This document shows positions 23,844 through 33,239 of a DNA stretch of 64,000 nt, piece after piece. The stretch's first letter is position 1. Each line of letters starts with the position of its first letter. The notes under the pieces were generated by a model. That model worked only from the letters and a program-made list of their open reading frames with translations. It ran no database searches and was not told the origin of the DNA. The position numbers were made by a program, and so were the translations under genes. Source of the DNA: Mycobacterium ahvazicum (lineage in GTDB: Bacteria; Actinomycetota; Actinomycetes; Mycobacteriales; Mycobacteriaceae); NCBI RefSeq assembly GCF_900176255.2, contig NZ_FXEG02000003.1:372001-436000 (forward strand), written 5' to 3'.

Positions 23844-25427
23844 CTACCAACGTCTTTCGCCAGCCTCAGCGGTCACACCGGTGACCGTGCGGCCGTCCTC
23901 GAGCTCGAGATTGGTCAAGGCCATCGACGCGGGCAGGGCCGCAGCCAAACTACCCAGGCCGGCCTCGGAGATCCGGAACAATTCACCAGTCCGGCCCTCA
24001 GGTGTCCGGAGGTGTTCGACGAACCGGGCGCCGAGTCGCCGGAGCCGGCGGTACAGTGGCGCTCCGAATACCGCCAGCTCAACGCCGCTGCGCACCAACA
24101 GTTCCGACAGGGTGCCGGTCAATCGGGCGCCGATGTCGGCAGCGATCTGGTCATTGAAGGAGGGGACCACGATCGTCACGCCGAACGGAGTGCCCGCAGG
24201 AGTCGGCGCGACGGGCACGGTGACCGCGGCCATGTCGAGCAGATTGCAGAAATTGGTATAGGTGCCCATGCGACGGCTGATCCCGACGGGATCAGCGCTC
24301 ACCTCGATCAGCGTGGGATGTTCGGTGGTGGTGGGCAGCAGCAGTGCGTCGAAGCCGTCGAGCAGGCAAGCGGCATCGGCCCGCGCACGCACCAACGCGT
24401 CCAGGTCGGCGGCGAACGCGGGGCCGGTGACTTCGCGCGCCGAGGTAATGATTGACACGACAACGGGATCCGCGCTCGCTGGTGCGGTGTCGAGGAATTC
24501 GCCGACCGCCGCGTAGCGTTCGGCGACGATCGCGCCGTCATAGAGCAGCAACGCGGCATCCAGCAGGAGGGAGATGTCGACGGGCGCGACGCTGCATCCG
24601 GCGTCGATCGCACGACGCACCGACTGCGCGAACGCCTCGCGGTAGCCGGGGCGCAGCGCGGTCAGGTTCGCGGCTTCCGGGATCGCCAGGCGCGGGGCAT
24701 CCGGCGCCCCGAGGCGAACGTCGGCGGGCCACGGGCGGCTGCGCGGGTCTCGCGGGTCGGGTCCGGCCATTACGGCCACCGCTGTCCCGGCCAGGGCGAG
24801 GTCGGCCGCCAGCACGCAGACGGCGTCGTAGCTCACGCAAGCCGGGACAACCCCATGGGTGGGGATGATCCCGAGGGTGGGGATGATCCCGAGGGTGGGT
24901 TTGATGCCGACCAGGCCGTTGAGCGCGGCGGGGACTCGAACCGACCCGGCCGTGTCGGTGCCGATGCCGATATCGGCGATGCCTAACGCCACGGCGACGG
25001 CAGAACCGGAACTCGACCCGCCCGAGACCAGGTCGGGATGACCCGAATTACGCACGGCGCCATAGGGACTGCGGGTACCCGCCAACCCGCAACCGAATTG
25101 GTCGAGATTCGTCTTACCGAGCACGACGGCCCCGGCTTCGTGGAGTCGTTCGATGGCGACCGCGGTGGTCGCCGGCAGGTAGGAGAACTCGCGGCATCCC
25201 GCGGTGGTCGGTAGACCCGCCACGTCGATGTTGTCCTTGACGGCGACCATCAGCCCCGCCAGGGGCAACGGCTCGCCCGCGGCGAGGCGGTGTTCGACGG
25301 CCACGGCATCGTTGTGCACGTCGGCCTGATCGCGCAGCGTGATCCAGACCTCGGGCCGGTCGGCCTCGGCGATCGTTCGATACGCGGCGGCCACCCGCGC
25401 GGTCGGTGAAAGACGCGTGGGCTTCAC
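23844..25427 (-). CDS. Amidase-signature enzyme, allophanate hydrolase-like
   Basis: 527 residues. An amidase-signature core with Lys64 (VAVKDN), the SGGSSSGSA loop (135-143) and nucleophile Ser162 in TDTAGSVRVPA completes the Ser-cisSer-Lys triad. The C-terminal extension (about 440-527) and overall layout match AtzF/allophanate hydrolase amidase halves, which release ammonia from allophanate; no urea carboxylase gene is nearby, so another amide is possible. GTG start overlaps the stop of the upstream fatty-acid transporter by four bases (GTGA), so the genes are coupled. At 24857-24910 an 18-bp unit is duplicated in frame, adding six residues (see finding). Confidence 0.9.
   Translation of the reverse strand: MKPTRLSPTARVAAAYRTIAEADRPEVWITLRDQADVHNDAVAVEHRLAAGEPLPLAGLMVAVKDNIDVAGLPTTAGCREFSYLPATTAVAIERLHEAGAVVLGKTNLDQFGCGLAGTRSPYGAVRNSGHPDLVSGGSSSGSAVAVALGIADIGIGTDTAGSVRVPAALNGLVGIKPTLGIIPTLGIIPTHGVVPACVSYDAVCVLAADLALAGTAVAVMAGPDPRDPRSRPWPADVRLGAPDAPRLAIPEAANLTALRPGYREAFAQSVRRAIDAGCSVAPVDISLLLDAALLLYDGAIVAERYAAVGEFLDTAPASADPVVVSIITSAREVTGPAFAADLDALVRARADAACLLDGFDALLLPTTTEHPTLIEVSADPVGISRRMGTYTNFCNLLDMAAVTVPVAPTPAGTPFGVTIVVPSFNDQIAADIGARLTGTLSELLVRSGVELAVFGAPLYRRLRRLGARFVEHLRTPEGRTGELFRISEAGLGSLAAALPASMALTNLELEDGRTVTGVTAEAGERRW
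24857..24910. repeat. 18-bp in-frame tandem repeat inside the amidase gene
   Basis: Two identical 18-bp units (24857-24874 and 24875-24892) followed by a diverged third (24893-24910). On the coding strand they give PTLGIIPTLGIIPTHGVVP, where amidases normally have one PTxG(I/V/L)(I/V)PTxGxxP. The duplication is a recent expansion by slippage or unequal exchange. Confidence 0.8.
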
Positions 25428-26830
25428 AAGACGTGCGGCGCGATCAGGACCGCGGCACCGGCCACCGCGAAACCGATCAGAAACGCGATCACCGTAAAGC
25501 CCATCACCTGACGCACGTTGAGCTTCGCGATCGCCAGCACCGGCAATAGCCAGAACGGCTGAATCATGTTGGCGACACCCTCGCCGACGGCGACCGACAT
25601 CGAGATCAGTCCCAGGTATGCCGGCGAGTGCTGGCCGATGGCCAGCGCCGAGCCCACCGCGATCGGCCCCTGCACCGCCCAGTGCCCGCCGCCCGACGGG
25701 ACGAACAGCGAAATAATAACGGAGCCAATGAATGTCAAGAACGGTAGCGTGTACTGATCGGCGCCGCGCACCAGGGCCTCGGCGAGCACCGTCTGCAGCG
25801 CGCGACCGGATCCCACCGGCAAATAGCCCAGCAGGCCGGCGATTCCGCCGTAGAGGGGGTATTGCAGCAGTAATGGGCCGGACACTTTCGCGGCGCCGGA
25901 AAATGCGCGAATAAAGCGGATCGGCGTGCCATGCAGCAACGCACTGGTGACGGTGAACAACATGATCATCGACGAGATGTTCAGCGCGAAACCGCTCAAC
26001 ACGAAATACATTATGCCAGAAGCGAATACGAGGACATTGAGAATCCAGAGGCTCTCCAGCCGCTCGGCGAACGTCGGTGGACCCTGCGGCGGGTCCGGTA
26101 CCGGCTCTTCGTCGAACACCGCCGGGTCGGGTTCGAGACTTTCATCGGGTTCCATCCGCCAGATCGTGACGGCGACCAGCGCGACCATCGCGATGACGGC
26201 GACCCAGCTGTAGGGCTGAAAGATCGTCAACTTCAGCGGCACGATCAGTCCGGTCATCTTGTGAATCACGTTGATGGGGCTGGTCGTATCGGTGTTGGCC
26301 AACGCGATCGATGATGACAAGCCCTGCGTCCAAACCAGGTAGCCCATAAACCCGGTCGCGATCAGGTAGCCGAAATGCACGTTGGGGAGCCGCTTTGCGA
26401 CCTGTCGCGCGACCAATGCACCTGCCACCAGGCCCAGTCCCCAGTTCAACAGCGAGAAGAGGCTACTGACACCGAAGCACAGCAAGGCTCCCTGCACCTG
26501 TGTCTTCGGTTTACTGGCCAGTGCGATGATGGCCCGTTTCACGACGGGCGCCTCGGCCAGTGTGTAACCCGTGACCAGAATCAGCACCATTTGGAACGCG
26601 AAGGTGAAGATGTTCTGCGCGCCCCACACTCCGCCGTACCACGCTTTGAGCACCCCGGTGGGCGTCGCACCCCGGACGAGCAGCGCGACAAGTCCGACCA
26701 CGATCAGCGTCAGAATGACGGCGAACAAATACGGGTCCGGCATCAAGCGTTCGACATAGCGGACGCACAGCATCGTGAGTCGCTGCATGAGGCCGCGACG
26801 CCCGACATGTTGTTCTTTCGTGGTCGTCAT
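25424..26830 (-). CDS. Short-chain fatty acid transporter, AtoE family
   Basis: 468 residues with about 12 hydrophobic spans, matching the AtoE/TIGR00366 family that moves acetoacetate and other short-chain acids across the inner membrane. The N-terminal stretch after RYVERLMPDPYLFAVILTLI and the mid-protein GFMGYLVWTQGLSSSIALANTDT are typical. It is the first gene of a two-gene unit with the amidase, overlapping it by four bases, so an amide-derived short-chain acid or a co-substrate may be the cargo; this is inference. ATG at 26830; a later Met at residue 15 is possible but less consistent with family starts. Confidence 0.9.
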   Translation of the reverse strand: MTTTKEQHVGRRGLMQRLTMLCVRYVERLMPDPYLFAVILTLIVVGLVALLVRGATPTGVLKAWYGGVWGAQNIFTFAFQMVLILVTGYTLAEAPVVKRAIIALASKPKTQVQGALLCFGVSSLFSLLNWGLGLVAGALVARQVAKRLPNVHFGYLIATGFMGYLVWTQGLSSSIALANTDTTSPINVIHKMTGLIVPLKLTIFQPYSWVAVIAMVALVAVTIWRMEPDESLEPDPAVFDEEPVPDPPQGPPTFAERLESLWILNVLVFASGIMYFVLSGFALNISSMIMLFTVTSALLHGTPIRFIRAFSGAAKVSGPLLLQYPLYGGIAGLLGYLPVGSGRALQTVLAEALVRGADQYTLPFLTFIGSVIISLFVPSGGGHWAVQGPIAVGSALAIGQHSPAYLGLISMSVAVGEGVANMIQPFWLLPVLAIAKLNVRQVMGFTVIAFLIGFAVAGAAVLIAPHVL

Positions 26831-26926
26831 CGGCCCGCCCTTAACCGCGCTGCTGCGCCCGCGTCGTGCGCTTGTTGAATAGTGGAAACGCTTAGGTAAC
26901 TCTAGATTGGTTGCCGCCGCGTGGCC

Positions 26927-27304
26927 TTAAATGAACTCGTAGACAAAGACAACGACGATTGCCACCGCCAGCAGAATCAAGCTCACGACGATGACGGCGC
27001 GGACACCGCGGGACTGGCGATGGAACCAGTGCTGCAGTTGGGAAAAGCGCCAATCCGTCCACGCATAGGCACGCGCGGCCCACAGCGCTTCGACCGCGAG
27101 CAAGCGGAACGCGACCAGCAGCCCGGGGATCCCGACTTCGGGGAGTAACACGATCAGCGGAATGGACGCGACGAGCAGCACGCCGCCCAGCACGGCAAGG
27201 CTCACCCGAACCGGCATCGCCTTGGCCCGCCACCGAGCGCGATAAGCCAGCACTCGGGCCAGTGCGTCGTCGCGCGTTTCGGGGTGCTGATCGGGAGAGT
27301 CCAC
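26927..27304 (-). CDS. Small membrane protein, Rv1924c-like
   Basis: 125 residues with three hydrophobic blocks: VSLAVLGGVLLVASIPLIVLL (about 34-54), a shorter VGIPGLLVAFRLLAVEAL, and the C-terminal AVIVVSLILLAVAIVVVFVYEF. The N-terminal 30 residues are charged (DDALARVLAYRARWRAKA) and cytosolic by prediction. GTG start at 27304. It is divergent from fadD31, as in M. tuberculosis Rv1924c/Rv1925. Possibly connected with lipid export or membrane assembly, but nothing in the sequence shows it. No domain recognised. Confidence 0.75.
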   Translation of the reverse strand: MDSPDQHPETRDDALARVLAYRARWRAKAMPVRVSLAVLGGVLLVASIPLIVLLPEVGIPGLLVAFRLLAVEALWAARAYAWTDWRFSQLQHWFHRQSRGVRAVIVVSLILLAVAIVVVFVYEFI

Positions 27305-27399
27305 GGTTGCTCCTCAAGGCCCCCGCGGCGGTGTCGACTCGGACTCTAGCCGACGGCCGGATCCGAAGCGCGGTATCGCGGCCCACCTAGACTGCGGGT

Positions 27400-29223
27400 A
27401 TGGATGACGGTTCCCGACAGGACTCCGTGGCTCCAAAAGGCCTGCTACGAATAGAGGATTGCCTGGACGCCAACGGCGAGATCTCGTTGCCGCCGGGAAC
27501 CACGTTGATTTCTCTGATCGAGCGCAACGTCCGAAATGTCGGCGATTCCATCGCGTACCGCTACCTGGACCATGCCCGCGCGCAAGGCCACACCCTCGAA
27601 GTGACCTGGGCCCAACTGGGTGTCCGATTGGAGGCCATCGCCGGAAGCATCCAGCAGTTCGCGGGCGACGGCGACCGGGTGGCGATTCTGGCGCCGCAGG
27701 GCCTCGACTACGTCGCCGGCTTCTACGCCGCGGTCAAGGCGGGCACCATCACGGTGCCGTTGTTCGCGCCCGAGCTGCCGGGCCACGCCGAGCGCCTGGA
27801 GACGGCACTGCGCGATTCCGAGCCGACCGCGGTGTTGACGACCTCCGCGGCGAAAAACGCAGTCGAAGACTTCCTGGCCGAATGCGCCCAGCTGCGCCAG
27901 CCGCAGGTCGTCGTCATCGATCAGATCCCCGACTCGGCGCGGGAGTCGTTCGTGCCCGTCGAGCTGGACATCGACCGGGTTTCCCACTTGCAGTACACCT
28001 CGGGTTCGACCCGGCCGCCGGTCGGCGTCGAGATCACCCACCGGGCCGTGGGCACCAATCTGACCCAAATGATTCTGTCGATCGATCTGCTGAACCGGAA
28101 CACCCACGGGGTGAGCTGGCTGCCGCTGTACCACGACATGGGGCTGTCGATGATCGGCTTTCCCGCGGTGTACGGCGGGCATTCCACGCTGATGTCGCCG
28201 ACCGCGTTCGTGCGCCGGCCGCAGCGGTGGATCCAGGCGTTGTCCGCGGGGTCGAGGGAGGGCAACGTGGTCACCGCCGCACCCAACTTCGCCTACGAGT
28301 GGACGGCACAGCGCGGCCTGCCGGCGGCCGGCGACGACATCGATCTGAGCAATGTCGTGTTGATCATCGGCTCCGAACCGGTCAGCATCGAGGCGATCGC
28401 GACGTTCAACAAGACGTTCGCGCCGTACGGGTTGCCGCGCACCGCATTCAAGCCGTCGTATGGCATCGCGGAGGCGACTCTGTTGATCTCCACGATCGAG
28501 CCGAGCGCCGAGGCGAAGGTGGTCTACCTCGACCGTGAACAGCTGGGCGCGGGTCGCGCGGTGCAGGTCGGCGCGGACGCGCCGGGTGCGGTGGCGCACG
28601 TTTCGTGCGGTCGGCCCGCTCGTAGCCTGCGGGCGGTGATCGTCGACCCCGACACCGCCGACGAATTGCCCGACGGCATGGTCGGCGAAGTCTGGTTGCA
28701 GGGCGACAATATCGGCCGGGGCTATTGGCGGCGCCCCGAAGAAACCGAGCGGACTTTCCACGCGCACCTGCGGTCGCGGCTGGCCGAGGGCAGCCGCGCC
28801 GAAGGGTCGGCGGCCGAGCGCTCGTGGCTGCGGACCGGCGACTTGGCCGTGTATTTGGACGGCGAGCTCTACGTCGCCGGCCGCATCGCGGACCTGGTTG
28901 TCGTCGGCGGCCGCAATCACTACCCGCAGGACATCGAGGCCACCACCGCCGAGGCGTCGCCGATGGTGCGACGCGGCTACGTGACGGCTTTCGCGCTGCC
29001 GGACGACGGTGGCGTGGTGATCATCGCCGAGCGCGCGGCGGGCACCAGCCGCGACGATCCGCAGCCGGCGATCGAGGCGATCAAGGCCGCGGTATCGCAC
29101 CGCCATGGCCTGACCGTTTCCGACGTGCGCTTGTTGCCGGCCGGTGCCATTCCCCGCACAACCAGTGGGAAGCTGGCACGCCTGGCCTGCCGCGCTCAAT
29201 ACCTCGGTGGGGCCTGGCGTTAA
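27400..29223 (+). CDS. fadD31: Fatty acyl-AMP ligase FadD31 (Rv1925-like)
   Basis: 607 residues, adenylate-forming enzyme of the FAAL branch, which activates long-chain acids as acyl-AMP for transfer to acyl carrier or polyketide synthase domains rather than to CoA. The core motif LQYTSGSTRPPVGVEITH lies at about residue 197, the A8 region is RIADLVVVGGRNHYPQDIEA, and the C-terminal A10 region is TTSGKLARLACR. A polyketide synthase partner is not in the window, as is also the case for FadD31 in M. tuberculosis. ATG at 27400. Divergent from the small membrane gene 95 bp away. Confidence 0.92.
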   Translation: MDDGSRQDSVAPKGLLRIEDCLDANGEISLPPGTTLISLIERNVRNVGDSIAYRYLDHARAQGHTLEVTWAQLGVRLEAIAGSIQQFAGDGDRVAILAPQGLDYVAGFYAAVKAGTITVPLFAPELPGHAERLETALRDSEPTAVLTTSAAKNAVEDFLAECAQLRQPQVVVIDQIPDSARESFVPVELDIDRVSHLQYTSGSTRPPVGVEITHRAVGTNLTQMILSIDLLNRNTHGVSWLPLYHDMGLSMIGFPAVYGGHSTLMSPTAFVRRPQRWIQALSAGSREGNVVTAAPNFAYEWTAQRGLPAAGDDIDLSNVVLIIGSEPVSIEAIATFNKTFAPYGLPRTAFKPSYGIAEATLLISTIEPSAEAKVVYLDREQLGAGRAVQVGADAPGAVAHVSCGRPARSLRAVIVDPDTADELPDGMVGEVWLQGDNIGRGYWRRPEETERTFHAHLRSRLAEGSRAEGSAAERSWLRTGDLAVYLDGELYVAGRIADLVVVGGRNHYPQDIEATTAEASPMVRRGYVTAFALPDDGGVVIIAERAAGTSRDDPQPAIEAIKAAVSHRHGLTVSDVRLLPAGAIPRTTSGKLARLACRAQYLGGAWR

Positions 29224-29233
29224 CGACTGGGCC

Positions 29234-29249
29234 GAATTCCGGTGAATTC
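29234..29249. promoter_or_regulatory. Paired GAATTC palindromes upstream of the sulfatase gene
   Basis: Two copies of the six-base palindrome GAATTC separated by CGGT, with a further GGAATT half at about 29257. They lie about 110 bp before the sulfatase start. A dimeric regulator site is possible, but no regulator gene is adjacent. Confidence 0.3.
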
Positions 29250-29356
29250 TGCCATCGGAATTGTGGTCGCCCCCGCATCCCATTACGGTCAATTCGCCCG
29301 ACCGATAACTCACTCACTTCGATGATCGCCGGCGAGGCGCGAGTCAGGGAGGCACG

Positions 29357-31684
29357 ATGGTCGACCTACCGCGGGTGGAAGACGAATTCGCCGGAATCGT
29401 CAATCCATCGATAGCGGAATCCACCGCCGTCCGGCCATCGATCGCCTATCCACCGCCCGGCGCTCCGAACGTCGTCGTGGTGCTGCTCGACGACGTCGGA
29501 TTTGGCGCCGCATCCACATTCGGCGGCCCGATTCCGACGCCATCGCTTGATCGTGTCGCCAATACCGGGTTGCGGTACAACCAATTTCACACCACCGCCC
29601 TATGCTCACCGACCCGCGCAGCGCTGTTGACCGGTCGAAACCATCACAGCGCGCACATGGGCACCATCTGCGAGATCGCCTACGGGTTTCCCGGCTACGA
29701 CAGCGTAATCCCGCTGAGCACGGCCACAATCGCGCAAATTCTGCGGATGAACGGCTACGGCACCGCACTGTTCGGTAAGGCGCATTTCACGCCGACATGG
29801 GAGACCGGCCCAGCCGGTCCGTTCGACCGCTGGCCCACCGGACTCGGATTTGAACGCTTCTACGGCTTTCTCGGCGGTGATACGTCTCAATATGAGCCGG
29901 CCCTCTACGACCAGACCACGCCCGTCGAGCCCTACCTCGGCCGTGCCGATTACCACCTGACCGAGGACCTTGCGGCGAAGGCGATCGACTGGATCCGGCT
30001 ACAGAGCAGCTCCGCCCCGTCTAAGCCGTTCTTCGTCTACTTCGCGCCTGGTGCCACGCACAGCCCTCACCAGGTATGGCCGGAATGGTCGCAAAGATTC
30101 GCGGGCCAATTCGACGACGGCTGGGATGCGCTGCGGGAAAGCATTTTTGCCCGCCAGGTCGAGATGGGCATCGTTCCGGCGACCGCGAAACTGACACCGC
30201 GGCCCGAGCAGATACCGGCCTGGGCGGACTATGACGACCGGTACAAGCCGGTGGCCCGGCGCCTGATGGAGGTCTATGCCGGCTTCCTGGCGCACACCGA
30301 TGCCCAAGTCGGCCGGCTGGTCGACGCTATCGACGAGTTAGGCCAGTGGGAGAACACGTTATTCATCTACGTGTGCGGCGACAATGGCGCGTCGGCGGAG
30401 GGGACGTTGCACGGCGCGTGGAGCTCGCCGGCATTCCAGAACGGCCTGCCCGAAGACCCCGAATGGCTGCTGCAGCACCTGGCCGACTTCGGCACGCCCC
30501 GTTGCGAAAACCACTACAACGTCGGCTGGGCCTGGGCGCTCGACGCGCCGTTTCAGTGGATGAAGCAAGTGGCATCACACTTCGGCGGGACCCGCAACGG
30601 GCTCGCCATCTCCTGGCCACGAGGGATCAGCGCGGCGGGGGAGCAGCGCAGCCAGTTCCATCACGTGATCGACATCGTCCCCACCATCCTGGACGCCGCC
30701 GGCATCGACATGCCCACGCGCGTCAACGGCGTCGAGCAGAAGCCGATAGAGGGTGTCAGCATGCGGTACTCGTTCGACGACGCCGCCGCGGCAAGCCGGC
30801 GCACTACGCAGTATTTCGAGATCTTCGGCAATCGTGCTGTGTACCACCACGGTTGGATCGCGTCGTGCTTCCATGGGCGGCTTCCTTGGATCCGTACCCA
30901 GCGCCAGCGAGAGTTTGGTGACGGCGAACGCTGGGAGCTCTACGACCTCACCGAAGACTTCAGCCAAGGTGTCGACCTGGCCGCGCAATACCCGGAGAAG
31001 CTCAGCGAACTCAAAGCCGTGTTCGACTCCGAAGCGCGCAAATACGACGTCTACCCGCTGAACGACGCGACACTGACCCGCGCGCTGCCCGCCAACCGGC
31101 CCAGCCTGCTCGCGGATCGTACGTCCGTCACGTACTACGCCGGTCAGGTGCGTATTCCCGAAACAGCGACGCTGAGCTACACCAGCACGTCGTTCGAACT
31201 GCGCGCGCAGTTGCAGATCCCGCCGGGCGGCGCGCGCGGGGTGGTGATCAGTCTCGGCGGGGCGATGGGCGGGTGGACGCTGTACCTGCGGGACGGCATT
31301 CCGCAGTTCGCCTACAACTATCTGGGTCATGCGCTGACGACGGTCGCCGCGCAGGCTCCGTTGCCGGAAGGTCCAGTCACGCTGGGACTTTCCTTCGACT
31401 ACGACGGCGGCGGGTTCGGCAGAGGAGCATCGGTGTCGCTGCTCGTCAACGAGACCACGGTGGCCGGCGGCCGGGTCGAGCAAACCGTGCCGTTTCGTTT
31501 CTCGATGAGTGGCGAGACGCTGGATGTGGGCACCGACACCGGCTCACCGGTCGCGCCGTACGGGCACGGCTTCCAGTTCACCGGCGGTATCCACCGGGTC
31601 GACGTAACCGTGCGCCCGCACCCCGCCGACCTGGCCGAGGCGATCGCGGAGGCGGAAATGCGTGCCGCGCTGGGCGCACAGTAG
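29357..31684 (+). CDS. Type I sulfatase (arylsulfatase family)
   Basis: 775 residues. The sulfatase signature is complete: metal-site Asp residues in VVVVLLDDVGFG, and CSPTR at residues 83-87, where Cys83 would be converted to formylglycine, with GRNHHSAHMG and GKAHFTP following in canonical order. The C-terminal ~200 residues (from ETATLSYTSTSFELRAQLQI) form a second, beta-rich domain seen in large mycobacterial arylsulfatases of the AtsA type. No signal peptide is visible, so a cytosolic or non-Sec location is likely. Expected to remove sulfate esters; the substrate is unknown. It is monocistronic, 34 bp before the GAP-family membrane gene. Confidence 0.92.
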   Translation: MVDLPRVEDEFAGIVNPSIAESTAVRPSIAYPPPGAPNVVVVLLDDVGFGAASTFGGPIPTPSLDRVANTGLRYNQFHTTALCSPTRAALLTGRNHHSAHMGTICEIAYGFPGYDSVIPLSTATIAQILRMNGYGTALFGKAHFTPTWETGPAGPFDRWPTGLGFERFYGFLGGDTSQYEPALYDQTTPVEPYLGRADYHLTEDLAAKAIDWIRLQSSSAPSKPFFVYFAPGATHSPHQVWPEWSQRFAGQFDDGWDALRESIFARQVEMGIVPATAKLTPRPEQIPAWADYDDRYKPVARRLMEVYAGFLAHTDAQVGRLVDAIDELGQWENTLFIYVCGDNGASAEGTLHGAWSSPAFQNGLPEDPEWLLQHLADFGTPRCENHYNVGWAWALDAPFQWMKQVASHFGGTRNGLAISWPRGISAAGEQRSQFHHVIDIVPTILDAAGIDMPTRVNGVEQKPIEGVSMRYSFDDAAAASRRTTQYFEIFGNRAVYHHGWIASCFHGRLPWIRTQRQREFGDGERWELYDLTEDFSQGVDLAAQYPEKLSELKAVFDSEARKYDVYPLNDATLTRALPANRPSLLADRTSVTYYAGQVRIPETATLSYTSTSFELRAQLQIPPGGARGVVISLGGAMGGWTLYLRDGIPQFAYNYLGHALTTVAAQAPLPEGPVTLGLSFDYDGGGFGRGASVSLLVNETTVAGGRVEQTVPFRFSMSGETLDVGTDTGSPVAPYGHGFQFTGGIHRVDVTVRPHPADLAEAIAEAEMRAALGAQ

Positions 31685-31718
31685 CCGTACCGCTAAGACC
31701 GCTCGTTATCCTGCGCCG

Positions 31719-32399
31719 GTGACCGACATGTGGAGCAGTCTTCTTCCGCTGATTGCCGGAAGCGCTTTCGAGCCGATCGAACTCATCATCACAATCATGC
31801 TGCTGGGCACCCCTTCCCGCGCCCGGGCTGCCGGAGCCTGGGTAGGAGGGCATGTCAGTACCCGGCTGCTGCAAGGGCTGATCTTCGGCACGATCCTGCA
31901 TTGGGGGAAGCGCGACGCGGGATCGAATCACGCCCACCACTGGATTGTCTCGACCGTCCTTTTGGTGGTGGCGGTGCTTTTCCTGGTCACTATGGCGCGA
32001 GCGATCTTTGGTGCCGACGATCCCGACGCGCCTTCACCGAAATGGATGACCATGCTGACATCGGCATCGCCCACACAAGCGTTCCTCATCGGGGCAGCGA
32101 TCGTGACAGTCTCGATAAAAGCGTGGGTCTTCACCCTGGCCGCGATCAGCGTCATCGGCAATGCCGAATTGAGCCGGGCGGCTCACGTCGTTTCGTACAT
32201 CCTGTTCGTCGCGCTTGCCGCGATCGGCAACCTGCTCATCGTCGGCCTGGCGGCGATCTTCCCGGGACGGTCACGCCCCGTGTTGGACCGGACGCTGGCC
32301 TGGCTTCAACACAACGACCGGCCCATCATGATCGTGGTCGGGTTGGTGTTCGGAGTCTGGTTCGGGATCAAAGCCCTGCACGGCTTCGGGATTCTGTAG
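31719..32399 (+). CDS. GAP (Sap/SfLAP) family membrane protein
   Basis: 226 residues with about six membrane spans: the N-terminal LLPLIAGSAFEPIELIITIMLL, STVLLVVAVLFLVTMARAIF, and several later ones. It belongs to the GAP family (Pfam SfLAP), named from proteins that help export of glycopeptidolipids and sulfolipids in mycobacteria. GTG at 31719 is used; ATG at 31728 is the alternative. It follows a sulfatase by 34 bp in the same direction, so the two may be co-transcribed, suggesting a link with a surface glycolipid; this is inferred from context only. Confidence 0.75.
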   Translation: MTDMWSSLLPLIAGSAFEPIELIITIMLLGTPSRARAAGAWVGGHVSTRLLQGLIFGTILHWGKRDAGSNHAHHWIVSTVLLVVAVLFLVTMARAIFGADDPDAPSPKWMTMLTSASPTQAFLIGAAIVTVSIKAWVFTLAAISVIGNAELSRAAHVVSYILFVALAAIGNLLIVGLAAIFPGRSRPVLDRTLAWLQHNDRPIMIVVGLVFGVWFGIKALHGFGIL

Positions 32400-32465
32400 C
32401 TGGCCACGCCGAGAACCGACGCCGGAGTCCCCGCCGCGCCGGTCCGGTGGTGGCATCCTGGCCGT

Positions 32466-33122
32466 ATGGGTCTGATCATCCGGCTGGCGGAGTTCCTCAT
32501 TCTGCTGCTGCCGCTGGTAGGCCTGGCCGTGGGCGCGGTACGCGCCTTCGGCGCGAACAAGCGGCGAGCCCCCGAAGCGCTTGAGCCGACGGCGCCGCCG
32601 CCCGAACCCACCGCCAACAGTCAAGCCGCGCAGTGGCGATCGCTGCGACGCATCCTCGACGAGCACCACCGCACCGACACCCGATGGCTGGAGTACGAAC
32701 TCGACGTCGCCAAGCTGCTCGACTTCCCGCTGATGACGGATCTGCGCGATCCGCTGACCGTCGCTTTTCACAAGGCCAAGCTGCGTGCGGACCTGTTGCG
32801 GCCCGTCAAGGCCGAGGATCTGCTCGATGACCGCGAATCCGCCGCGCGCTATCAAGTCGCCGTCGAGGATTACGTGACCGCGTTCAACGTCGCCGAGGCC
32901 GAGGCAATACGCAGACGCCGCAACGACTTCTCCCGCGACGAACAACAACGCATCACACGCGCCCAGCGCCTGCTGCGGATGGCCTCAGACGCTGCCGCCG
33001 CGCCGCAGGAGCGGCAAAGCGCCTACGAGTCGGCCCGCAAAGAACTCGACGGGCTGATCGTGTTGCCCGCCACCACACAGGCCAGCATCGAGCGCGGAAT
33101 CTCCGGTGAGATTGAGAGATAG
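32466..33122 (+). CDS. Membrane-anchored conserved hypothetical protein
   Basis: 218 residues. A single N-terminal anchor (IRLAEFLILLLPLVGLAVGAV), then a Pro/Ala-rich link and a soluble, mostly helical, charged domain with an RRILDEHHRTDTRWLEYELD segment and a heptad-like helix EAEAIRRRRNDFSRDEQQRITRAQRL (split here only by my quoting). Known only as a conserved mycobacterial hypothetical. It faces neither neighbour closely: 66 bp after the GAP gene, 118 bp before the next. Function unknown. Confidence 0.75.
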   Translation: MGLIIRLAEFLILLLPLVGLAVGAVRAFGANKRRAPEALEPTAPPPEPTANSQAAQWRSLRRILDEHHRTDTRWLEYELDVAKLLDFPLMTDLRDPLTVAFHKAKLRADLLRPVKAEDLLDDRESAARYQVAVEDYVTAFNVAEAEAIRRRRNDFSRDEQQRITRAQRLLRMASDAAAAPQERQSAYESARKELDGLIVLPATTQASIERGISGEIER

Positions 33123-33239
33123 GGCCTTTCTAGGGGCAGCGTGATGCCTTTGGGCCCTTATCGGCAACTGTCGGTGGTCGGCATCATGACGGCATCGCCA
33201 TCGTCGGCGACCAACATCACGATCATCGAGGAGCCGGGC

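Noticed and set aside
27445..29313. 622-codon open frame antisense to fadD31
   Set aside because: Mirror of a GC-rich gene; composition is Arg/Gly/Asp-rich, and no domain is visible. The sense strand encodes a complete FadD31.
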